Source: Methanocorpusculum sp. (GTDB taxonomy: Archaea > Halobacteriota > Methanomicrobia > Methanomicrobiales > Methanocorpusculaceae). Taken from it: 37,356 nt of DNA. This document shows positions 1 to 9,152 of this stretch, piece after piece (position 1 is the first letter of the stretch; every line of letters starts with the position of its first letter). The notes below the pieces were generated by a model that had not been told where the DNA came from, made no database searches, and saw only the letters and a program-made list of their open reading frames with translations. Location: NCBI GenBank assembly GCA_029986255.1, contig DALTYD010000006.1, positions 1-37,356 on the forward strand. Reading direction: 5' to 3'. Made by a program: the position numbers and the translations under genes.

Positions 1-1
1 C

Positions 2-1930
2 CCTGACAAAACAAAATCCATTGTAGATGGAGCGGTTGCCATTTATCGAAATTTCCTCGATGGGTATCGCATCCAATATTTGGATGCTGTTGCTAAACAT
101 CTTGGCTTTACCGTTACGACACCTATTGATACCCTCACTGATAAGCAGTATAATGGCCTTATGTATGGAACGAATGAGACACTCAAATTTACAATGACTT
201 CAAAGAACGCTGAATGGTCCCATCATAGTAAATGGGAAGGTTTGCTCCATCAAACAGAGCGACTTTATCGTGAAACCAAATCTGAGTTTCGGAAGGATGA
301 ATTAGAAAAATTTATGCGGATACGACCTTGCCCTGAATGTCATGGAAAGCGGCTAAAGGAACACGTGCTCGCTGTGAAAATCAATGGGAAATCCATTGCT
401 GACGTCGTTGATGCCTCCATTGATGATCTCATTGAGTTCTTCTCTCTCTTGTCTCTCTCTGAAAAGGAAGGGGCAATTGCTAAACCTATCATTCACGAGA
501 TTCATTCTCGTCTATCTTTTCTTCAACAGGTAGGTCTAGGATATCTCACTCTTTCTCGCAGTGCTGGCAGTCTCTCTGGAGGTGAGGCCCAGCGTATCAG
601 ACTTGCAACGCAGATAGGTTCGAAGCTGATGGGTGTGTTGTACATCCTTGATGAACCATCAATTGGATTACATCAGCGCGATAATCAGAAACTTATTGCA
701 ACACTTAAACGCCTCCGTGATATTGGAAACACACTTATTGTTGTGGAACATGATGAGGACACAATTCGTGCTGCTGATTATGTTGTTGATATTGGTCCAG
801 GGGCGGGTATTCATGGTGGCTCTGTGGTTGCCCAAGGAACCCCTGATGAGATCGCTGCAACATCTGGATCACTCACTGGACAGTATTTATCAGGTGTTCA
901 GATGATACCTATTCCCAAAAAACGACGACCGGCCAAATTGTTTATCCGAATCAGTGGTTGTTGCAAGAATAATCTGAAAAACATTAATGCAAAAATTCCA
1001 GTGCAGACATTTACTGTTGTAACTGGTGTGTCTGGTTCAGGGAAGTCAACATTAATTTGTGATACACTCTATCCGGCGTTGATGAACGAGATCAATCAGT
1101 CTTGTGCAATGCCTGGTCCATACAAAGAGTTAATATTTGAATCAGAGATTGACAAAGTTATCGTGATCGATCAGTCACCTATTGGTCGGACTCCCCGTTC
1201 AAACCCAGCAACATACACGAAGGTATTTGATGATATCCGTCGCTTGTTTGCTGAGATCAAGGAGGCAAAACTTCGCGGGTATGATCCAGGTAGATTTTCA
1301 TTCAATTTGAAGGGTGGGCGTTGCGAGGCCTGTTCTGGCGATGGTGTGATTAAGATCGAGATGAATTTCCTTCCTGATGTTTTCATCGAATGTGAGGAGT
1401 GTCGAGGTGCTCGCTACAATGCGGAGACTCTAGAGGTGAAATACAAAGGCAAGTCTATTGCCGATGTGCTAAATATGAGTGTGGATGAGGCATTGGAGTT
1501 GTTCAAGCACGTTCCAACCATCCGTGTGAAGCTACAAATGTTGGTGGATGTTGGTCTTGGTTATATCAAGCTCGGCCAAAGTTCAACAACGCTTTCTGGA
1601 GGTGAGGCCCAGAGGATTAAGTTGACACGTGAACTTGCAAAACGTGCAACGGGAAAGACTCTCTATCTTCTTGATGAACCGACAACTGGCTTGCATTTCC
1701 ATGATGTAAAGAAGTTGATAGGTGTTTTGGACAGTCTTGTTGCAAGAGGTAGCACGGTCGTTGTGATTGAGCATAATCTAGATGTGATTAAGTGTGCGGA
1801 CTATCTTATCGATCTTGGCCCAGATGGTGGAAAAGCAGGTGGCCATATCATTGCAGAGGGGACTCCAGAAGAGGTTGCGAAGGTAAAAAGGAGTTACACT
1901 GGGCAGTTCTTAAAGAAAATGCTAAAATAG
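2..1930 (+). CDS. uvrA: UvrA, excinuclease ABC subunit A (3' part, 5' end outside window)
   Basis: UvrA is the damage-sensing ABC ATPase of nucleotide excision repair, loading UvrB at lesions. The frame is open from base 2 with no start, so about 642 C-terminal residues of a protein normally near 940 are present. Seen in order: a Cys pair in RPCPECHGKRL (about nt 326-360), first ABC signature LSGGEAQRIRL (about 572) with Walker B LYILDEPSIGLH, second Walker A GVSGSGKST (about 1026), the C-terminal zinc finger CEAC...CEEC (about 1322-1405), and second signature LSGGEAQRIKL with LYLLDEPTTGLHFHD. All are intact. It is convergent with the acyltransferase gene, 37 bases apart, and a short T-run follows the stop. 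UvrC is encoded at 16.7-18.3 kb on the other strand, so the system is not in one operon here. In archaea UvrABC is generally regarded as acquired from bacteria. Confidence 0.97.
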   Translation, partial: PDKTKSIVDGAVAIYRNFLDGYRIQYLDAVAKHLGFTVTTPIDTLTDKQYNGLMYGTNETLKFTMTSKNAEWSHHSKWEGLLHQTERLYRETKSEFRKDELEKFMRIRPCPECHGKRLKEHVLAVKINGKSIADVVDASIDDLIEFFSLLSLSEKEGAIAKPIIHEIHSRLSFLQQVGLGYLTLSRSAGSLSGGEAQRIRLATQIGSKLMGVLYILDEPSIGLHQRDNQKLIATLKRLRDIGNTLIVVEHDEDTIRAADYVVDIGPGAGIHGGSVVAQGTPDEIAATSGSLTGQYLSGVQMIPIPKKRRPAKLFIRISGCCKNNLKNINAKIPVQTFTVVTGVSGSGKSTLICDTLYPALMNEINQSCAMPGPYKELIFESEIDKVIVIDQSPIGRTPRSNPATYTKVFDDIRRLFAEIKEAKLRGYDPGRFSFNLKGGRCEACSGDGVIKIEMNFLPDVFIECEECRGARYNAETLEVKYKGKSIADVLNMSVDEALELFKHVPTIRVKLQMLVDVGLGYIKLGQSSTTLSGGEAQRIKLTRELAKRATGKTLYLLDEPTTGLHFHDVKKLIGVLDSLVARGSTVVVIEHNLDVIKCADYLIDLGPDGGKAGGHIIAEGTPEEVAKVKRSYTGQFLKKMLK

Positions 1931-1967
1931 GGAAGTGCCACTTTTTCTTTGAACTACATCTCATTTT

Positions 1968-3161
1968 TTAGTAATAAGGTTTTCCTGTTAGATATCGATA
2001 GAGTACCATATACTTTATTGCAGAACGTGGGTAATCTGATTGTACTTCATAATATTTTCCGTTTTTGCAGGAAAAAAGGATTTTCATCTGTAATGATATG
2101 GCAAAGCCCGCTATATCTGAAAACAAAAACTTCCTTGCTTCCTCTCCATATCCAAACTCAAATCGATTTGAGAACACAGCAAATCGTCCGGTTGCTAGAT
2201 GCTCCATTTTTCCCTCTTTGATCTGATACAGTTGTTGGGTATGATCAGATACGATTGGTATATTCGGTGGCGTTTTCAGAAGTTTGGGAAGTTGTTCTTC
2301 TAGATATTTTCGCTGCCATTTGTCCCAGTCAACAATGTTGCTAAACGGAGGAATATGTTCTCCCTCACTTTTAAAGAGTCCGTACTCACTGTATTTAACT
2401 GAAAAACCACAATCACAGAAGAAATGGTCATCTTTACTATGTAGCTTTGCGATTGCACGACAGTGTGGACAGACATAGAGCACTGTCTCTAGATATTCTG
2501 CCAGTCGAGTCCCTGTATATTTGGAGGGAGATATTTTCTGATCATTGAATGCATTTACATAAAGATCACGACGAATTATCTCGTTGATTTCAGCGATGCT
2601 CATTCTTGCCAGTTGCTCTTGAGTATATTCAGCAACAAACTCTCCGTACAGTGGCCCGTTCCGTCGCTTTGCTGCCCAACGTGGACTGCGGAGATACCCT
2701 CCATGAATTCGATAAGTAATCATCCCCATTCTACTTTCCTTTACGAGTTTCCCAGTGGCTGATGATATATATGCTGTTTCTCCGTTGATTGATCTCATTC
2801 CTTCAGGTGCCATCCATACGTTTGCTCCTTCAGCGAGAGTTTTTTTGATGTTCTCCACCACTTCTGTTGCTGGAACACCTTTTTTGCGGATGATTGGTTT
2901 TACTAAGCAATTTGCAATGATTCTGATCCAGTTCTTACGGAATAAATGTTCACCTGCGACGAAAAACATGTGCTGAGGACAAGCAGCACCAATTAGTAAA
3001 TGATCCCAGAGCGTTGTATGGTTGCAGAAAATGAGATATGTTGGACTTTTTGGCTTACATACCTCGTACTGGTAAGATAAACCATATTTTATAAAGGGGA
3101 TTATACAAAATCTGGCAAATTTATATACTAATTTATACCACCAAAGGTGTTTTATGTACAC
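1968..3161 (-). CDS. PlsC-like lysophospholipid acyltransferase with internal zinc ribbon
   Basis: A 397-residue protein of the LPLAT/PlsC superfamily, which moves acyl groups onto lyso-phospholipid-type acceptors at the membrane. The catalytic NHxxxxD motif is present as NHTTLWD (about residues 47-53), followed by the substrate-binding motif APEGMRS (about 118-124). A four-Cys element (CPHC...CDCG, about residues 234-253) forms a probable zinc ribbon, followed by a roughly 100-residue C-terminal domain I do not recognise. The N-terminus is hydrophobic and aromatic, suggesting membrane association. The start is GTG at 3161, with GGTGAG about five bases upstream. Archaeal core lipids are ether-linked, so the true acceptor is unclear; transfer from bacteria is an inference. 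It lies 162 bases downstream of dadD on the same strand and may share its transcript. Confidence 0.8.
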   Translation of the reverse strand: MYIKHLWWYKLVYKFARFCIIPFIKYGLSYQYEVCKPKSPTYLIFCNHTTLWDHLLIGAACPQHMFFVAGEHLFRKNWIRIIANCLVKPIIRKKGVPATEVVENIKKTLAEGANVWMAPEGMRSINGETAYISSATGKLVKESRMGMITYRIHGGYLRSPRWAAKRRNGPLYGEFVAEYTQEQLARMSIAEINEIIRRDLYVNAFNDQKISPSKYTGTRLAEYLETVLYVCPHCRAIAKLHSKDDHFFCDCGFSVKYSEYGLFKSEGEHIPPFSNIVDWDKWQRKYLEEQLPKLLKTPPNIPIVSDHTQQLYQIKEGKMEHLATGRFAVFSNRFEFGYGEEARKFLFSDIAGFAISLQMKILFSCKNGKYYEVQSDYPRSAIKYMVLYRYLTGKPYY

Positions 3162-3323
3162 AACAACTCACCACTTCCTCTTAAAAGAGGTCGCTTTTCT
3201 ATTTATCGTAATAAATAATGAGTGTAGTGGGTTCGTCCACTATATGCAATTTGATGATGTTTTAGAAATCATCATTATTCCCTTGTGGACGTTTGCTTCT
3301 GATTGAAGAGATCTACCGAGAGA

Positions 3324-4622
3324 TTATGTGGTTGCTCGTTTGACCAGTTCAATCGCGATTTCCTCGGATTTTTTGATGATTTCATCCGCGCCAGGAATGT
3401 ACCCTTCGTGCATAAGAACGGTACCATTACAGATGGTTGTATCTACGGCGAGGCCACATGTTGCATAAACTGCATTGGAGGTAGAACTGAATGTTGGAAC
3501 ATTCATTGGGTTTCTCCCGACAAGGATAATATCAGCAAGGTATCCAGGAGCTATGATTCCTGCATTAAGGCCGAGGGCTTTAGCTCCATTGTGTGAGGCG
3601 ATGGTAAGAATCTCGTCTGCAGGCATAATTGTGGGATCGTTCCAAATAAATTTTTGGAGGAGGGCCGCGATCTTCATTTCTGAGAACATATCGAGATTAT
3701 TATTTGAGGACGCTCCATCTGTTCCAAGCGCCACGTTGATATCTGCAGATTTCATCTCTGGGTATGGAAGCGCTTTTCCAACTGCAAGTTTCATATTGCT
3801 TATGGGATTGTGGACTACTGTCACTCCATGTTTTGCAAAAAGTGCAATGTCATTTGCATCAACCCAGCAACAATGGGCGGCAATGCAACGTTTAGAAAGA
3901 ATATCACAGTGTTTTAGCCAGGGGACCACTCGCATACCGTGGGATTTGATACATTCTGGGTTTTCATTAGTCTCATTGACGTGAATATGCAATGGAATGT
4001 TTTCTGTTTTAGAGAATTCCGCGCACCAACGTAGTCCCTCTTCAGAGACAGTGTAGATTGAGTGAGGTGCGACACCAGTCATAATACGTGGGTTTGCCCG
4101 TGATTTCAGTTTGGAAATGGTCTTTTCCATGATTGAGCATTCAGATTCAAATTTGGTATGATTACCGTTATCGATCATACAGTAGGCGAGACAGGCACGG
4201 ATTCCTGCCTCCTCCACAGCATCAGCGATATTGTCCATCATGAAGTACATGTCGTTGAAGGTCGTTGTGCCGGTACGGATCATTTCAAGGCAGGCAAGTT
4301 TTGCACCCCAATAGATCTCCTTTTTGGTCAGGTGTGCTTCGATCGGCCAGATTTTGGTTGATAGCCATTCTAAAAGTGGCATGTCATCTGCGTAACCTCG
4401 AAGGAGTCCCATGGGCGAATGGGTGTGCATGTTGATCATACCAGGAAGAGCTGTTGCACCCTTTCCATCGATGATAAATTCTGCATCATGCTCGGTAATT
4501 TTTTCAGCAATATCTTCAATCCTTCCTGTTCCATCGAGATAAATTTCTGTTGGTTTGTTGTTGAGAAGTACATTTCGGATAAGAAGGGGCACTGTTTTTC
4601 CAAAAATATCGTTTTCTGTCAT
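3324..4622 (-). CDS. dadD: DadD, 5'-deoxyadenosine/MTA/SAH deaminase
   Basis: A 432-residue amidohydrolase of the MTA/SAH deaminase family. Its methanogen member DadD deaminates 5'-deoxyadenosine, 5'-methylthioadenosine and S-adenosylhomocysteine to the inosine forms. Metal-site motifs are intact: HTHSPMG (His66, His68), the later HIHVNETNE and CIAAHCCWVD histidines, and the Asp in ALGTDGASSNNN. Full length for the family. Its ATG (4622) overlaps the stop of the upstream phosphorylase gene as ATGA (4619-4622), implying translational coupling. The pair makes chemical sense: DadD yields 5'-methylthioinosine, the substrate expected for the neighbour. Other amidohydrolases of this fold (chlorohydrolase-like) are less likely given the partner. 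Confidence 0.9.
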   Translation of the reverse strand: MTENDIFGKTVPLLIRNVLLNNKPTEIYLDGTGRIEDIAEKITEHDAEFIIDGKGATALPGMINMHTHSPMGLLRGYADDMPLLEWLSTKIWPIEAHLTKKEIYWGAKLACLEMIRTGTTTFNDMYFMMDNIADAVEEAGIRACLAYCMIDNGNHTKFESECSIMEKTISKLKSRANPRIMTGVAPHSIYTVSEEGLRWCAEFSKTENIPLHIHVNETNENPECIKSHGMRVVPWLKHCDILSKRCIAAHCCWVDANDIALFAKHGVTVVHNPISNMKLAVGKALPYPEMKSADINVALGTDGASSNNNLDMFSEMKIAALLQKFIWNDPTIMPADEILTIASHNGAKALGLNAGIIAPGYLADIILVGRNPMNVPTFSSTSNAVYATCGLAVDTTICNGTVLMHEGYIPGADEIIKKSEEIAIELVKRATT

Positions 4623-5290
4623 GCGAATTTTTTCACGATTTTTTTTACGATTTTGTTGATGCGAGTGCTATTCTGTTTTGCTCTTTCGATGATTTCATTG
4701 TAATTTGGTGCATCTACACTACTAATTCCATTTGCGTAGTTGTCTACTGTACAGATGGCGGCACAGGCAATCCCAAGTTCATTTGCAAGAGTAAGTTCAC
4801 TTGCGATAGTCATCCCAACGATATCTGTGTACTCTGCAAAAGAAGCAATTTCCGCACATGTTTCAAATCTTGGACCGTGTGTTTGAAGATATGTTCCCGA
4901 TATGGATTCTGGGATTAGATCGTGGAGAATTTGGCGAAGTTCTTTGTCCACGAGAGGAGGGGCATGATAGATGTTATTGTTATGAAAGGTTGGGATGTCC
5001 CAGGGGCAGTAGTAGTCATCTGGGATAACAATTGTACCTGGTGGTAGTGATTTTTTCATACATCCTGTGCTGCCAATGAGGATGAGTTTATCAACACCAA
5101 GAATTTTGCAGGCGGCGATATGTGATCTATGGTTAACATTGTGCGGTGGGGTATTATTTTGATGACGTGAGATGAAGACAAATTTTCCTAAGTACACCTC
5201 AGTTTTTCCAAATGGTGTGGCCACTGTCTTTTTTTCGAGTGGTGGAATTCTTGCTGCGAGGAGTGCGGTTCCTCCGATGATGCCCAACAT
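4619..5290 (-). CDS. mtnP: S-methyl-5'-thioinosine phosphorylase / MTAP-family nucleoside phosphorylase
   Basis: A 223-residue PNP/MTAP-family phosphorylase that splits a methylthio-nucleoside with phosphate into a purine base and a 5-modified ribose-1-phosphate. Seen: N-terminal LGIIGGT, the base/phosphate-site segment STGCMKKSLPPGT followed by VIPDDYY, PRFETCAEI, the VGMTIASE methionine region of the nucleoside site, and TVDNYANGI near the base pocket. It is somewhat shorter than usual MTAP proteins (about 250-280). The ATGA coupling to the deaminase gene argues for thioinosine rather than thioadenosine as substrate, as reported for the methanogen route; this is inference. The ATG at 5290 has no Shine-Dalgarno sequence but lies about 30 bases after a TATA-like CTTTATAA, suggesting a very short leader. 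Confidence 0.85.
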   Translation of the reverse strand: MLGIIGGTALLAARIPPLEKKTVATPFGKTEVYLGKFVFISRHQNNTPPHNVNHRSHIAACKILGVDKLILIGSTGCMKKSLPPGTIVIPDDYYCPWDIPTFHNNNIYHAPPLVDKELRQILHDLIPESISGTYLQTHGPRFETCAEIASFAEYTDIVGMTIASELTLANELGIACAAICTVDNYANGISSVDAPNYNEIIERAKQNSTRINKIVKKIVKKFA

Positions 5291-5319
5291 TTTCAGAGTA
5301 CTATTTTTCGGGGGTGTAG

Positions 5320-5327
5320 TTATAAAG
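5320..5327 (-). promoter_or_regulatory. Probable box A (TATA) of the mtnP-dadD operon
   Basis: On the minus strand the sequence reads CTTTATAA, close to the archaeal box A consensus. Its centre is about 34 bases before the mtnP ATG, so transcription would start only 5-10 bases before the start codon. Prediction from sequence only. Confidence 0.45.
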
Positions 5328-5385
5328 AGGGTGGTTCTATCTAAGATTACTAGACCACTATCTATTTATTTTATGTGTTTCTTAA

Positions 5386-5393
5386 TTAATATA
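5386..5393 (+). promoter_or_regulatory. Possible box A of tRNA-Ala
   Basis: TTAATATA lies 19-26 bases upstream of the first base of the mature tRNA, roughly where a TATA box driving a short tRNA leader is expected. The whole region is AT-rich, so chance matches are likely. Confidence 0.35.
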
Positions 5394-5411
5394 GTATAGT
5401 ATAATTCATTT

Positions 5412-5483
<72 letters not shown>

Positions 5484-6225
5484 TATACTATATATACTTG
5501 TTTTTGATAAAGAATGTTATTCATCTGAATGATTAATCATTTTTTTCATAGTCTTAAATCACTCATTTATAGGTATCGTAGGTGAAATTTTACTATCTGT
5601 GTGGAAGATTATTTCATCAATTATATACAATTCCAATTTTTCGTATTTGAGCAATACTCTTTTTCAGTAGATATCTTCTCAAAAAACTTGTTCATGTAGC
5701 ATCTGGGATATCCTGGTAAGCGATAGATAATTTCTGAGAAAATCAATGGAACTTATATCAAATATCTAGCACTTGGATATGAAAATATCTCTCCCTTCAG
5801 ATATTTTATTTATTTTGATATTATATATATATATGTATTATACTATTTATCATTTTCTTTACTCTTTACTACTCCAACTTCCAAGTATTGAAATACGTAT
5901 TAATGCATTATTACCCATTCTGAAATTTTATTTGGTGAAACACTTAAATTTAATCCATCATGAATATCAAACAAGCGCTACATCTTTCACCATTAATGAT
6001 CTTCTTTATATAAATGAACTTAATATGTACTATAGGAATAATGATGTTGGGAAATAGCGTACTTCAGTAATTTTGTGCATTTGTTTTTCCTCTTCTCTTT
6101 AATGGTTATATCTCCATAATAAGTCAGAAATACTCTATCGCGAATGATCACATATAGGAATGGTTGACAGTCGCCATCTTCATTACTTATCCCAACTACA
6201 CAAAACAGAGAAAAGGAAGCCATAT
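5484..6225. other. Gene-poor AT-rich gap
   Basis: No convincing gene between the tRNA and the beta-RFAP synthase gene. A 94-codon open frame on the plus strand (5773-6057) is rich in Ile, Tyr and Leu codons made of A and T, has no family resemblance and no ribosome-binding site, and is probably chance. The mptG promoter must lie in the last 150 bases, but several TATA-like strings compete. Confidence 0.5.
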
Positions 6226-7212
6226 ATGAAAATACAAACTCCTTCTCGGCTCCACATTACATTGATAGACCTCAATGGCTCGTATGGGCGAATTGATGGA
6301 GGAATCGGATTAATTCTTGCTGACCCCCATTTCATCCACGAAGCATCCCTTGCGGACAAAGAGATAACTCTTGAATTCACAGAAATGGCAGGTGGTAGTT
6401 CTGTTGAACGAAAATCCTGTCTCATCAAAGTAATCACCGCTGCAGAAAAAGCGATTTCCCAGTATGCTCCAGATGTCGGATGTCATCTCATAGTTCATCA
6501 ACTTTATCCTGCTCACTCCGGCCTAGGTTCTGGTACTCAGATGTCTTTAGCCGCTGCAAAGCTCATCGCTGAACTTTCCGGATACCATCTAGCTAGCACT
6601 GAACTTGCTGCACTTGTTGGTCGATGGGGGGCATCTGGTATTGGTGTGCATACATTCGATCTTGGTGGTTTTATCGCTGACGGTGGTCACAGTAAAAAAG
6701 AAAAAAATAGTTTTATGCCAAGCTCTGTTTCCACCGCTAGACCTGCCTGCCTCCTGGGAAGATATTCATTCCCCAGTGATTGGAGTGTTCTCCTTGTTAT
6801 TCCTTTCTTTGGTAATCGGTACAATGGTGCGGCAGAGAAAAATATTTTTCAGATGCATTGCCCTATATCCAAAATAGATGTTGAACGGGTTTCTCATCTT
6901 GTCTTCATGAATCTAATCCCATTTTTGATTGAGCATGATATTGAAGCATTTGGGTGCACTCTTGATCATATCCAAACAATTGGGTTTAATAAAGTAGAAC
7001 TGAATCTTCAACCTCACGAACTCACTGAACTTATGAACAATATGCGTGATGTAGGTGCCTATGGTGTTGGCCTGAGTTCATTTGGCCCGACGCTCTTCAC
7101 AATCTATGATCGTGGGAACAAAGACATTGTTGATGCAACTCGATCTCTTCTTGGGGATGATGGGATTGTGATTACTACCGTTGGTCAGAATTCTGGCGCA
7201 AAACTTTTTTGA
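6226..7212 (+). CDS. mptG: Beta-ribofuranosylaminobenzene 5'-phosphate (beta-RFAP) synthase
   Basis: Joins 4-hydroxybenzoate and PRPP to make beta-RFAP, the committed step in forming the arylamine part of tetrahydromethanopterin; it belongs to the GHMP-kinase fold but is not a kinase. The family start TPSRLHITLIDLNGSYGRIDGG is nearly canonical, followed by the glycine-rich HSGLGSGTQMSLAAAK (about residues 98-113), GIGVHTFDLGGFIADGGHSK (about 145-164) and C-terminal YGVGLSSFGPTLFTI. I chose ATG 6226 (328 residues) because GGAAG lies about seven bases before it and the protein then begins at the family N-terminus; an in-frame ATG at 6160 would add 22 unsupported residues. It is monocistronic, between two gaps. 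A diverged relative is encoded at 35.9-37.0 kb. Confidence 0.9.
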   Translation: MKIQTPSRLHITLIDLNGSYGRIDGGIGLILADPHFIHEASLADKEITLEFTEMAGGSSVERKSCLIKVITAAEKAISQYAPDVGCHLIVHQLYPAHSGLGSGTQMSLAAAKLIAELSGYHLASTELAALVGRWGASGIGVHTFDLGGFIADGGHSKKEKNSFMPSSVSTARPACLLGRYSFPSDWSVLLVIPFFGNRYNGAAEKNIFQMHCPISKIDVERVSHLVFMNLIPFLIEHDIEAFGCTLDHIQTIGFNKVELNLQPHELTELMNNMRDVGAYGVGLSSFGPTLFTIYDRGNKDIVDATRSLLGDDGIVITTVGQNSGAKLF

Positions 7213-7797
7213 AATAAAATTTTATGATAGATTATCTTATTTTTTGTCAGAGATTCATGTTTTGAAACCCATCGTAGAGGATAAATTGATTTAAAAAAAA
7301 AGTTTCTTCTTGAAAATTTTTGCGTTGATTATTAAGAACTTTCTCTTCCGTTCTCCCCTTTTTACACCCCATGAATGTCGCATTGCACAACTCATCCCCC
7401 ATCTTTTTCTGGTACTTAACAGAGAATTTATCATTTGTTAGAGAAAGAATAAATATGTGCAACTTACTCTGTCTGAAAATATTAAACGTTGATGCCCCTC
7501 TTCACTTTGCTTGCAGAAAGACATCTAAAATTTCTTACTTGGATTTCTAGATTTTTTAATGTGTCAATTATCTATTATGCTATAAATAAAACTTAATATA
7601 ATATTTATAGAGTTTGTACTGATCTTCTAATGATCTTATCAGCGCGAAATAGTGTGATTTTTTTGAAAAAATGGGAAGAAAAAAGGTCTACTACGCGTCG
7701 CAAGGCCTCACGCTTTCCTGACGAGATCGTGATCACAATTTAATCTCCTTCTAAAAAAGAACATTGGTGTAAACAATCTCTCTTTTTTTTACACAGC
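7213..7797. other. Gap with weak ORF and a short GC-rich patch
   Basis: A 71-codon minus-strand frame starting TTG (7247-7462) contains a run (KKMGDELCNATFMGCKKGR) that looks somewhat protein-like, but it matches nothing I know and lacks a clear ribosome-binding site. At about 7690-7745 a GC-rich stretch stands out, with GCGT...ACGC arms, an AGGCCT core and the 8-bp palindrome GTGATCAC. It lies just downstream of ectB and could be a terminator or the tail of a small RNA. Nothing else supported. Confidence 0.4.
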
Positions 7798-9102
7798 CTA
7801 ATTTTTATTATTCTGCTGTTTTATTGGAGATTTATCCATATGCCTAGTTGTTTCCACAAGTACCTTCATCAGGATTTCAAGACCCTGCATCAGCAGTCCA
7901 TCATTGATCACCAGAGGTGGCATAATCTTCACTACCGTATGAATCAGACCATGTTCAAAACAGGATTTCCGGATTATTTGTGTTGTTCCTATTGGATATG
8001 ATTTCATATCAATACCCCACATCAGACCCATACCGCGGAAGGTCAATGATGGATCAATCTGTTGCAAGTGAGATTTGAGATATTCCTCTACAATCTTCCC
8101 CTTTCTTCGCGTTTCCTCCTCTAAATTATGGGATATCATGAACTCAATCGCTGCCTTCCCTGCAACAAACCCTAGCTGGAACCCTCGGAATGTTCCGTTG
8201 TGTTCTCCTGGTTGAAGAATATCATACTCTGGTTTCACAAGAGCAATTGAACATGGCATGCCAATCCCTCCGATAGATTTTGCCATAACTACAATATCTG
8301 GCACAATACCTGCGCGTTCAAATGAGAAAAATGTTCCTGTTCTGCAACAACCTGCCTGGATATCGTCAAGGATTAGTAGCATATCATATTTGTCACATAG
8401 TGCCCTTGCTTTTTGAAGCCATTCATTTGAAAGTACGTAAATACCACCTTCTCCTTGAATTACCTCAACAATCAATGCAGCAGGCTTATCTACACCACTG
8501 TGATCGTTCGTTAGTAGCATCTCTATGTAGGCGATTGTATCAAAATTTGGCATTATGGATGGATGTGGAATATGAGTCACATTTCCAAGTGTCACTCCAC
8601 ACGCTTCACGGGCACTGCGTTCGGTTGTTAATGCCAGAGATCCAAGTGACATCCCATGGAATGCACCCATTAGGGCAAGCACATTTGATCTACCCTTTAC
8701 TTTGCGTGCAATCTTGAGGGCAACCTCAATTGCATTTGTACCGGTTGGTCCTGGAAACAGCACTTTGTAGTTATATCCGCGTGGGATTAGAATATTCTTC
8801 TCCAAACACTCAATGAACTCGCCCTTTGCAACGGAGTACATGTCTAGTCCATGCACGATGCCATCTTCCATAAGGTATTCAACAACTTTTTTCTTTATAT
8901 AGTCATTATTATGACCATAATTGCAGCTTCCTGCCCCACAGAGGAAATCAATATATTCTTTCCCATTCTGATCGATCAATATTGATCCTTTTGCTTGTGA
9001 AAAGATTACTGGATATTTTCTACAGTATGATCTAACGTTGCTTTCGAATGTTTCAAATACTGTGGTTCTCATTAAGACTTTATTTGTGTTTCTTAAACCC
9101 AA
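7798..9102 (-). CDS. ectB: EctB-like diaminobutyrate--2-oxoglutarate aminotransferase
   Basis: A class-III PLP aminotransferase closest to the EctB/diaminobutyrate group, which interconverts aspartate-4-semialdehyde and L-2,4-diaminobutyrate. EctB-typical segments: FESNVRSYCRKYPVIF at the N-terminus, IDFLCGAGSCNYGHNN, FPGPTGTNAIEVALKIARK, AFHGMSLGSLALT, the PLP-contacting LDDIQAG, the Schiff-base lysine in VVMAKSIGG, and PGEHNGTFRG. I place the start at TTG 9102 (434 residues). A strong GGAGGTG lies at 9109-9115, six bases upstream, and a TATAAATT box lies about 37 bases upstream; the longer GTG start at 9147 would fall before that box. ATG 9072 is also possible. No ectA or ectC is visible, so ectoine synthesis cannot be claimed. 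The next gene upstream is a PLP decarboxylase on the same strand, 344 bases away. Confidence 0.85.
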   Translation of the reverse strand: MGLRNTNKVLMRTTVFETFESNVRSYCRKYPVIFSQAKGSILIDQNGKEYIDFLCGAGSCNYGHNNDYIKKKVVEYLMEDGIVHGLDMYSVAKGEFIECLEKNILIPRGYNYKVLFPGPTGTNAIEVALKIARKVKGRSNVLALMGAFHGMSLGSLALTTERSAREACGVTLGNVTHIPHPSIMPNFDTIAYIEMLLTNDHSGVDKPAALIVEVIQGEGGIYVLSNEWLQKARALCDKYDMLLILDDIQAGCCRTGTFFSFERAGIVPDIVVMAKSIGGIGMPCSIALVKPEYDILQPGEHNGTFRGFQLGFVAGKAAIEFMISHNLEEETRRKGKIVEEYLKSHLQQIDPSLTFRGMGLMWGIDMKSYPIGTTQIIRKSCFEHGLIHTVVKIMPPLVINDGLLMQGLEILMKVLVETTRHMDKSPIKQQNNKN

Positions 9103-9108
9103 AAGACA

Positions 9109-9115
9109 CACCTCC
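9109..9115 (-). promoter_or_regulatory. Ribosome-binding site that decides the ectB start
   Basis: GGAGGTG on the minus strand, six bases before TTG 9102. It is the best ribosome-binding sequence near the 5' end of this gene and favours a TTG start over the in-frame GTG 9147 and ATG 9072. Confidence 0.6.
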
Positions 9116-9134
9116 ACATTACTAGGATAGTATG

Positions 9135-9142
9135 AATTTATA
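9135..9142 (-). promoter_or_regulatory. Probable box A of ectB
   Basis: TATAAATT on the minus strand, centred about 37 bases before TTG 9102. Transcription would begin near 9113-9116, so the leader would consist of little more than the ribosome-binding site. Directly upstream lies an inverted repeat (9153-9176). Confidence 0.5.
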
Positions 9143-9152
9143 GGCACTCCTA

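Noticed and set aside
3475..3984. A 169-codon plus-strand frame opposite dadD
   Set aside because: Shadow of dadD, whose metal-site motifs fix the real frame.
5773..6057. 94-codon plus-strand frame rich in Ile, Tyr and Leu
   Set aside because: AT-rich noise, no ribosome-binding site, no family resemblance.
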